Assembly (NCBI RefSeq): GCF_943912325.1
Contig: NZ_CALTTX010000003.1
Span: forward strand, 1-64,000
Direction: 5' to 3'
Origin: an uncultured Microbacterium sp.
Lineage (GTDB): Bacteria; Actinomycetota; Actinomycetes; Actinomycetales; Microbacteriaceae
Length of the DNA: 64,000 nt
Every line of letters starts with the position of its first letter. Position 1 is the stretch's first letter. A program made the translations under genes and the position numbers. The notes beneath the pieces are model-generated. The model was given only the letters and a program-made list of their open reading frames with translations. It searched no databases and was not told the DNA's origin. This document shows, in pieces, positions 58,015 to 64,000 of this stretch.

Positions 58015-59225
58015 GCGTCGTGCTGGTCGTCAATTCCGGATCGTCGTCGTTCAAGTACCAGTTGCTCGATATGCAGACCGAGCGCGTGCTCGCGTCGGGT
58101 CTCGTCGAGCGCATCGGTCCCGCCACGGGCCGCACGCTCGGCCACGCCGAGCACGTCGTGACCGACGCCGAGGGCGAGAAACACACGTTCGAGCGCGACC
58201 TCGAGATTCCCGATCACACGGCGGGATTCCAGGTGATGTTGGATGCCTTCGCCGAGCACGGCCCCTCGCTCCGCGAGTTCGAGCCGACGGCGGTCGGGCA
58301 TCGCGTCGTGCACGGCGGTTCGCGGTTCATCGAGCCGACCCTCATCGACGACGGCGTCGAGGCCAACATCCAGGACCTCGCGCGCCTCGCGCCGCTGCAC
58401 AACCCCGGCGCCGTGCAGGGGATCCGCGCCGCCCGCGCGGCGTTCCCCGACCTGCCGCACGTCGCGGTGTTCGACACGGCCTTCCACCAGAGCATGCCGC
58501 CGTCGGCATATACCTACGCGATTGACAAAGAGCTCGCCGCCGCTCATCGCCTGCGCAAATACGGCTTCCACGGCACGTCGCACAAGTTCGTCAGCGAGGC
58601 CGCGGCCGCGTACCTCGACCGGCCGCTCGGCGAGCTGCGTCAGATTGTGCTGCACCTCGGTAACGGCGCCTCGGCGACCGCGATCGACGGCGGCCGCTCG
58701 GTCGACACCTCGATGGGGCTCACGCCGCTCGAGGGCCTCGTGATGGGCACCCGCTCGGGCGATCTCGACCCCGCCGTGCTGATCCAGCTCGCGCGCCGCG
58801 TGCGGCTGTCGATAGACGAGCTCGACGCGCTGCTCAACAAGTCGAGCGGCCTGCAGGGCCTCGCGGGCGTGTCCGACATGCGCGATCTGCTCGAGCGTCG
58901 CGCCGCGGGCAACCCCGATGCATCCCTCGCCTTCGATGTCTACATCCACCGGCTCCGCGCCTATATCGGCGCCTACCTCGCGCAACTGGGCGGCGTCGAT
59001 GTCATCTCGTTCACGGCGGGAGTCGGCGAGAACGTGCCCGTCGTCCGCGCCGAAGCTCTCGCGACGCTCGGCTTCGCGGGTGTCGCGGTCGATCCCGCGC
59101 GCAACGAAGAGCGCGCGCGGGGCATCCGACGCATTTCGAGCGACGATTCGGCCGTCACGGTGCTCGTCGTCCCGACGAACGAAGAGCTCGAGATCGCCCG
59201 GCAGACTCTGGCCGCAGCCTTGTAG
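58011..59225 (+). CDS. ackA: Acetate kinase
   Basis: The enzyme makes ATP and acetate from acetyl phosphate. It has 404 residues of the ASKHA fold with VLVVNSGSSSFKYQL at the N-terminus (phosphate 1), AVFDTAFHQSMPPSAYTY, KYGFHGTSHKFV near residue 183, HLGNGASATAI and DVISFTAGVGENVPVVR. ATG 58011 overlaps the pta stop. The stop codon of ackA is itself part of the -10 box of the following HAD gene. Confidence 0.97.
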   Translation: MSVVLVVNSGSSSFKYQLLDMQTERVLASGLVERIGPATGRTLGHAEHVVTDAEGEKHTFERDLEIPDHTAGFQVMLDAFAEHGPSLREFEPTAVGHRVVHGGSRFIEPTLIDDGVEANIQDLARLAPLHNPGAVQGIRAARAAFPDLPHVAVFDTAFHQSMPPSAYTYAIDKELAAAHRLRKYGFHGTSHKFVSEAAAAYLDRPLGELRQIVLHLGNGASATAIDGGRSVDTSMGLTPLEGLVMGTRSGDLDPAVLIQLARRVRLSIDELDALLNKSSGLQGLAGVSDMRDLLERRAAGNPDASLAFDVYIHRLRAYIGAYLAQLGGVDVISFTAGVGENVPVVRAEALATLGFAGVAVDPARNEERARGIRRISSDDSAVTVLVVPTNEELEIARQTLAAAL

Positions 59226-59228
59226 CCT
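59223..59228 (+). promoter_or_regulatory. -10 box with leaderless spacing (HAD gene)
   Basis: TAGCCT, starting with the ackA stop codon, is followed by six bases and GTG 59235. Confidence 0.5.
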
Positions 59229-59234
59229 GGGTGC

Positions 59235-59969
59235 GTGACCGGTCTTCCTGATCTCGCCTCTTTCGACGCCGTTCTCTTCGACCTCGACGGTGTGCTGACA
59301 CCGACCGCCGAGGTGCACATGCACGCGTGGCAGACCACGTTCGATGACCTCTTCGCGGCGTGGGAGATCACGCCCCCCTACACCGACGACGACTACTTCC
59401 GTTACGTCGACGGCAAGAAGCGCTACGACGGCGTCGCGGCGCTGCTGCGATCGCGCGATGTCGAGGTGCGCTGGGGCGATCCGTCCGACGCTCCCGAAGC
59501 CGACACGATCTGCGGGATCGGCAACCGCAAGAACGTCGTGTTCTCGCGAATCCTGCGCGAGCAGGGGATCGCCCCCTACGCGGGCTCGCTCGCCCTCGTC
59601 GAGGCGCTCCGCGAACGCGGCATCCCCCTCGCCGTCGTCTCGAGCTCGAAGAACGCCGAAGAGGTGCTGACGGCGGCGGGAATCCGCGAGCTGTTCACGG
59701 CCGTCATGGACGGCGTCATCGCCGAGCGCGACGGGCTCGCATCGAAGCCCGCACCCGATGTCTTCGTCGAAGGCGCACGGATGCTCGGGGTCGATCCGGC
59801 CCGCGCTGCCGCGGTCGAAGACGCCATCTCGGGCGTCGAGTCCGCGGCGTCGGGCGGGTTCGCGCTCGTCGTGGGCGTCGACCGCGGCGTCGGCGCGGCC
59901 GCGCTCGAGTCCGCCGGTGCGAACCTCGTCGTCGGCGATCTCGCCGAGCTCGTTCCCGCCGTCGGCTGA
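59235..59969 (+). CDS. HAD hydrolase, beta-phosphoglucomutase-like
   Basis: The protein has 244 residues of HAD subfamily IA. The nucleophile motif is FDAVLFDLDGVLTPTAEVH near residue 10, motif II VVSSSKNAEEVL, motif III GLASKPAPDVFVEGA and motif IV AAAVEDAISGVESA. The Asp-x-Asp pair and the cap insert are right for beta-phosphoglucomutase, which turns beta-glucose 1-phosphate into glucose 6-phosphate. The GH65 phosphorylase 180 bases downstream would supply that substrate, so the pair forms one pathway. Confidence 0.88.
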   Translation: MTGLPDLASFDAVLFDLDGVLTPTAEVHMHAWQTTFDDLFAAWEITPPYTDDDYFRYVDGKKRYDGVAALLRSRDVEVRWGDPSDAPEADTICGIGNRKNVVFSRILREQGIAPYAGSLALVEALRERGIPLAVVSSSKNAEEVLTAAGIRELFTAVMDGVIAERDGLASKPAPDVFVEGARMLGVDPARAAAVEDAISGVESAASGGFALVVGVDRGVGAAALESAGANLVVGDLAELVPAVG

Positions 59970-60149
59970 GCCCGCGCAGAACCAGGTCCGCGCGGCGAAG
60001 CGCCCCGCCGAAGCATCCGTCCCCGCATCCGCCCGCATGTCACGCGCGCGACACAATCCGCCCCTACGATCGACGTGGGTCGGTGCGGTATCGTCGCTCG
60101 CGTTTCGTCCGCGCCCGCACCCCTGCCGAGCCGAAGGAGCAACACCGGC

Positions 60150-62690
60150 ATGATCGATCGCGATCGCTTTCCCGTCGACCCCTGGGCCCTCGTCGAGAAG
60201 AGCTTCTCGGAAGAAGACACGGGGGTCACCGAGACCATCTTCGCTCTCGGCAACGGCTACCTCGGCTTGCGGGGCAACCAGGCCGAAGGCCGTCACGCGC
60301 ACGAGGACGGCACGTTCCTGAACGGCGTGCACGAGACCTTCGCGATCCGCCACGCCGAGCAGGCGTACGGCTTCGCCGAAGTCGGCCAGACGATCGTCAA
60401 CGCCCCCGACGCCAAGGTCATGCGCGTCTACGTCGATGACGAGCCGCTCTCGCTCGACGTCGCCGACATCGTCGAATACGAGCGAGTGCTCGACTTCCGC
60501 ACGGGGCAGGTGCGCCGTCACGTCATTTGGCGCACGCCCGCGGGCAAGCGCGTGCAGATCGACGATGACCGCATGGTGTCGTTCGACGAGCGTCACCTCA
60601 CGGTCATGCGGCTCACGGTCACGTTGCTCGATTCCGACGCGCCCGTCGCGATCGCGTGCCACCTGATCAACCGTCAAGACGGCGAAGACGTCTACGGTGC
60701 GGCCGGCTCGACGAAGCCCGCGGGCTTCGACCCCCGCAAATCCGAGAAGTTCTCGGAGCGCGTGCTGATCCCGCAGGAGTACTGGCAAGACGGCGACCGT
60801 TCGGTGCTGTCGTACCGCGTGAACGCGTCGGGAATGACGCTCGCGGTCGCCGCCGATCACGTCATCGAAACCGAGAACGACTACGAGTCGCGTCGCCTCA
60901 TCGAGCCCGACATCGCCAAGAACGTCTTCCGGGTGCACGCGCGCGCCGGTGTGCCCACGACGATCGTCAAGTACGTCGCCTACCACTCGTCGCGGGGTGT
61001 CCCCACGGGAGAGCTGATCGACCGCTGCCGCCGCACGCTCGACCGTGCCTGCGAGCGCGGGATCGAGGCGCTGCACGCGCAGCAGACGGCATGGATGGAT
61101 GCCTTCTGGGAGCGCTCCGACGTCGAAATCGGCGGCCACGACGACCTGCAGCAGGCGACCCGCTGGTGCCTGTTCCAGCTCGCGCAAGCGGCCGCCCGCG
61201 CCGACGGTCAGGGTGTGCCCGCGAAGGGCGTGACGGGCTCGGGGTATTCGGGGCACTACTTCTGGGACACCGAGGTCTATGTGCTCCCGTTCTTGACCTA
61301 CACGACCCCGCTCTGGGCGCGGAATGCGCTACGGATGCGCGAGCTCATGCTGCCGATGGCGCGCAAGCGCGCGGGCCAGCTCAACGAGGGCGGGGCGCTC
61401 TTCCCCTGGCGCACGATCAACGGCGAAGAGGCCTCGGCCTATTACGCCGCGGGCACGGCGCAGTATCACATCAACGCCGACGTGACCTATGCCCTCGCGA
61501 AGTACGTGCGCGCGACGGGCGACGAGGAATTCCTCTACGAGCACGCCGCCGACATCCCGATCGAGACCGCGCGCCTGTGGTCGACGCTCGGGTTCTGGCG
61601 CGAATCCGACGAGGGCGCGTCGTTCCACATTCACGGCGTCACGGGGCCCGACGAGTACACGACGGTCGTCAACGACAACCTGTTCACGAACGTCATGGCG
61701 CGCTTCAACCTGCGCTTCGCCGCCCGCACCGTGCGCGAGATCCAAGAGAGCTACCCCGAGGCCTACACGCGTCTCGTCGACCGGCTCGGACTCGACCCCG
61801 ACGAGCCGGCCGCGTGGGATGCCGCGGCCGACGCGATGCACATCCCCTACAGCCCGGCCCTCGGCATCCATCCGCAAGACGCCGCCTTCCTCGAAAAAGA
61901 GGTGTGGGATCTCGAGGCGACGCCCGTCGAGCAGCGGCCGCTGCTGCTGCACTTCCACCCGCTCGTGATCTATCGCTTCCAGGTGCTCAAGCAGGCCGAC
62001 GTCGTGCTCGCGCTGTTCTTGCAGGGCAACCACTTCACTCCCGAAGAGAAGCTGCTCGACTTCGAGTACTACGACCCGCTCACGACGGGTGATTCGACGC
62101 TGTCGGCGGTCGTGCAGTCGATCCTCGCGGCCGAGGTCGGCTATCAAGACCTCGCGCGCGAGTACTTCGAGCAGTCGATCTTCGTCGACCTCGGCGACCT
62201 GCACCACAACGCGTCCGACGGCGTGCACGTCGCGTCGGCCGGTGGCGTGTGGACCTCGCTCGTGAGCGGTTTCGGCGGCATGCGCGACCACTACGGCGAG
62301 CTGAGCTTCGACCCGCGCCTGCCCGCCGATTGGCCATCTCTGACTTACCGCCTGCGCTGGCACGGCGTGCCGCTCGTGATCACGGTCACGCGCGATGCGA
62401 TCGAGCTCGTCGCGGGCGAGAGCGAGGGCGAGCAGATCGTCGAGTTCACGGTGCGTGAGGCTCTGCACCAGATCGCTCCGGGCGAGACCGTGCGCATTCC
62501 GCTTGCCGATCAGGGGCCCGTGATTCCGGGGCGCCCGATGCAGCGGGACTTCGCCGACGCGCGCCGCGAAGACGGCACGCTGCTGCAGGCCTCCGTCCCG
62601 ACCGCGACGACCGCGATCCCGATCATCACCGGGTCGATCCCGATCGTGACGGGTCCCGTGCCGACGCTGCCGCCGCCTCCCGAGGTCTGA
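60150..62690 (+). CDS. Glycoside hydrolase family 65 phosphorylase (maltose/trehalose/kojibiose type)
   Basis: The protein has 846 residues. The GH65 order is visible: N-terminal beta-sandwich (ALGNGYLGLRGNQAEG near residue 32), the (alpha/alpha)6 barrel with GSGYSGHYFWDTEVYVLPF near residue 367, and the catalytic Glu in HGVTGPDEYTTVVNDN near residue 500, plus C-terminal sandwich HHNASDGVHVASAGGVW. The enzyme should cleave an alpha-linked glucose disaccharide with phosphate to beta-glucose 1-phosphate. ATG 60150 follows AAGGAG. The last 35 residues are a Thr/Pro/Ile repeat tail outside the fold. Which disaccharide is used cannot be decided by eye. Confidence 0.9.
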   Translation: MIDRDRFPVDPWALVEKSFSEEDTGVTETIFALGNGYLGLRGNQAEGRHAHEDGTFLNGVHETFAIRHAEQAYGFAEVGQTIVNAPDAKVMRVYVDDEPLSLDVADIVEYERVLDFRTGQVRRHVIWRTPAGKRVQIDDDRMVSFDERHLTVMRLTVTLLDSDAPVAIACHLINRQDGEDVYGAAGSTKPAGFDPRKSEKFSERVLIPQEYWQDGDRSVLSYRVNASGMTLAVAADHVIETENDYESRRLIEPDIAKNVFRVHARAGVPTTIVKYVAYHSSRGVPTGELIDRCRRTLDRACERGIEALHAQQTAWMDAFWERSDVEIGGHDDLQQATRWCLFQLAQAAARADGQGVPAKGVTGSGYSGHYFWDTEVYVLPFLTYTTPLWARNALRMRELMLPMARKRAGQLNEGGALFPWRTINGEEASAYYAAGTAQYHINADVTYALAKYVRATGDEEFLYEHAADIPIETARLWSTLGFWRESDEGASFHIHGVTGPDEYTTVVNDNLFTNVMARFNLRFAARTVREIQESYPEAYTRLVDRLGLDPDEPAAWDAAADAMHIPYSPALGIHPQDAAFLEKEVWDLEATPVEQRPLLLHFHPLVIYRFQVLKQADVVLALFLQGNHFTPEEKLLDFEYYDPLTTGDSTLSAVVQSILAAEVGYQDLAREYFEQSIFVDLGDLHHNASDGVHVASAGGVWTSLVSGFGGMRDHYGELSFDPRLPADWPSLTYRLRWHGVPLVITVTRDAIELVAGESEGEQIVEFTVREALHQIAPGETVRIPLADQGPVIPGRPMQRDFADARREDGTLLQASVPTATTAIPIITGSIPIVTGPVPTLPPPPEV

Positions 62691-62695
62691 TCTCG

Positions 62696-64000
62696 TTAGC
62701 GGTTCAGCGGCGCCTCGAAGAACGCGAGTTCGTGACGGGATGCCTCATCGAACGCGGCATCCATTCGCCCCACCGCTGACGGCGTGACCGTCGCGACCCG
62801 ATCGGCGATCGCGATCGCACGGCGCGTGGATTCGGCGAACGCCGGGTCGGCATAGGTGAGGAGCCAATCGCGGAACGGATGCTCGGGGGTCGCGGCCGCC
62901 GACATCGCATCGCCGAGCGCGCTGTAGAGCCAGTAGCAGGGGAGCACGGCCGCGACGAGCTCGGCGTAGTCGCCGACGGCTCCGCGCGCGAGCAGGCTGT
63001 CGACATACGCACGTGTCGTGGGGGAGGCGGGGGTCGTCTCGGTTGCCTCGCCCACGCGAGCGACGTGGAGTTCGCGCTCGACGACGAGGCACGAGTGCGC
63101 TCCCGCCGCCCAGAACGCCTGCTCGTCGATGTCTGCCGCGAGGGTGCTGAGGCGCGCGAGCACGCGGGAGTAGTCGCGCAAATAGAGGGCGTCTTGAGCG
63201 AGGTAGTCGGTGAAGATCGCGGCGTCGAGCGTTCCCTCGCGCAGCCCCGTGACGAAGCCGCACGCGTCGATCGCATGGCGGATCGGTGCGATGCGCTCCC
63301 ACGCCCGCGCAGACCACGATGTCGCAGCCGAGGGCAGGCTTCGCAGCGCCGCGTCGCGCACGTGGTGGCCGTGATCGATCGGGCCGTTGCCGCCGCCGAC
63401 ATGCAGCGCGGCGCCGCCCGCGATCGCGCCCGTGAGCCAGGCTTTCGCATCGGTGAGTGCGGCGAGCCAGATGTCGTGATCGGGCGCTGCATCGGCCGTG
63501 GTGCTCTGCTCATGAAAAATCCGGAGCGTCGCCATGGCGCTCGAGAGCGAGCATCCCGTGCCGTGTGTCGTCGTCGTCTGCACGCGTTCACCCGCGATCT
63601 CGCTGATCCGCGTGGCGTCGACGATCGCATCGGGGGCGTCGTTGCCCGTGAGGTGGCCGCCCTTCAGCAGTACGGTCACGCCCGTCGAGGCGGCGAGCCG
63701 AGTCGCGAGAGCGCGCGCTTCGTCCCACGTCGCGACGGCGTGCTCGCCAGTCAGCACGGCGAGCTCGGCGAGGTTCGGGGTGACGAGGTCGACCTCGCGG
63801 CAGAGCTCGCGCACGCGTTGCTCGGCCTCGGGCTCGAGCAGGCGGTCGCCCGATGTCGCGACCATGACGGGGTCGAGCACGACGACGGGGCGCGTCGAGC
63901 GTTCGGGCCAGGTCTCGCGAAGCCACGCGGCCACGGTGTCGATGAGCGGCGTCGAGTGCAACATCCCGAGCTTGATGGCGTCGATGTCGATGTCGTCCGA
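62696..64000 (-). CDS. ThiD-TenA fusion: HMP-P kinase and thiaminase II-like protein (5' end outside window)
   Basis: The frame is open to the right edge of the window, so the N-terminus is missing. The visible ThiD part has DAIKLGML, VVVLDPVMVATSGDRLL and the anion-hole motif TTTTHGTGCSLSSAMA. It is joined to a TenA-like domain (about the last 215 residues) with FTDYLAQDALYLRDYSRVLA and a C-terminal Glu in HELAFFEAP. ThiD phosphorylates hydroxymethylpyrimidine; TenA salvages thiamine breakdown products, so the fusion serves thiamine synthesis and salvage. It is convergent with the GH65 gene, six bases away. Confidence 0.9.
   Translation of the reverse strand, partial: SDDIDIDAIKLGMLHSTPLIDTVAAWLRETWPERSTRPVVVLDPVMVATSGDRLLEPEAEQRVRELCREVDLVTPNLAELAVLTGEHAVATWDEARALATRLAASTGVTVLLKGGHLTGNDAPDAIVDATRISEIAGERVQTTTTHGTGCSLSSAMATLRIFHEQSTTADAAPDHDIWLAALTDAKAWLTGAIAGGAALHVGGGNGPIDHGHHVRDAALRSLPSAATSWSARAWERIAPIRHAIDACGFVTGLREGTLDAAIFTDYLAQDALYLRDYSRVLARLSTLAADIDEQAFWAAGAHSCLVVERELHVARVGEATETTPASPTTRAYVDSLLARGAVGDYAELVAAVLPCYWLYSALGDAMSAAATPEHPFRDWLLTYADPAFAESTRRAIAIADRVATVTPSAVGRMDAAFDEASRHELAFFEAPLNR

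Noticed and set aside
57993..61256. A 1087-codon open frame on the minus strand opposite ackA and the GH65 gene
   Set aside because: It is the antisense shadow of genes with strong family motifs on the plus strand; long antisense frames are common at this G+C because stop codons are rare. Its translation is rich in Arg, Asp, Val and His with no recognisable fold.
62696..64000. A TPP riboswitch for the ThiD-TenA gene
   Set aside because: Its 5' end is outside the window, so no leader can be examined.
1..64000. Prophage, insertion sequence or integrative element
   Set aside because: No integrase, transposase, phage structural gene or long terminal repeats were found; gene content and composition look uniformly chromosomal.

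Overview
The window is 64 kb of very GC-rich DNA (about 70 % G+C by eye) with dense, mostly single-copy housekeeping genes. It looks like the chromosome of an actinomycete, most probably Micrococcales/Microbacteriaceae. Supporting signs are a DUF6264 membrane protein, DUF4307 next to greA, DUF4245, HelR with a rifamycin-associated element, many leaderless genes, GTG starts and tRNA genes without an encoded CCA. I see no prophage, insertion sequence, integron or CRISPR array.

Layout. 1-7.4 kb: the end of a membrane protein, a type II NADH dehydrogenase, an unusual class-I tRNA with a UAA anticodon, an SDR and an MDR oxidoreductase, LemA, an AI-2E-type permease and threonine ammonia-lyase. 7.4-21.7 kb: a block in the same order as Mycobacterium tuberculosis Rv1080c-Rv1110 (greA, DUF4307, hemolysin III, cis-prenyltransferase, PIN-PhoH, fumarase, xseB, xseA, ispH), with carbonic anhydrase and a GT-C-like membrane protein added. 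21.7-31.2 kb: a looser region with an epimerase, a TetR/MDR divergent pair with tandem operators, a TrhO-like tRNA hydroxylase, an alpha/beta hydrolase, a P-loop kinase bracketed by two 71-bp palindromic elements, an LLM oxidoreductase, DUF1361, an FBP zinc-finger gene preceded by an unannotated 25-codon ORF and a hairpin, and an AlkZ/YcaQ-like protein. 31.3-42 kb: helR with a perfect rifamycin-associated element, an MFS transporter, an esterase, an M18 aminopeptidase, a divergent ATP-grasp/NUDIX pair and a PadR-AarF operon. 42-46 kb: an iron-box-controlled siderophore ABC importer, tRNA-Ser and a Phd/RelE toxin-antitoxin pair. 46.6-50.6 kb: an enolase-superfamily racemase, a SIS protein and a GNAT enzyme in one coupled operon, divergent from an M20 hydrolase; this set fits the N-succinylamino-acid-racemase route that turns D- into L-amino acids. 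50.6-55.5 kb: a MoxR-DUF58-transglutaminase operon. 55.6-64 kb: SRP RNA, pta-ackA, a beta-phosphoglucomutase-like HAD plus GH65 phosphorylase pair, and the 3' part of a ThiD-TenA fusion.

Expression signals. At least eleven genes carry TANNNT followed by exactly six bases and then ATG or GTG, the geometry expected for leaderless transcripts; this decided many starts. Other genes have a clear Shine-Dalgarno sequence or a 4-base stop/start overlap. The word GGATGC/GCATCC is strikingly common in and between genes.

Main leads. The most interesting leads are the small ORF plus hairpin in front of the FusB/FBP-like gene, the palindrome-bracketed P-loop gene, the candidate D-to-L amino acid operon with an extra HTH-less SIS protein, the class-I UAA tRNA and the helR/RAE unit. 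All functions are read from sequence motifs only; no database search was possible.
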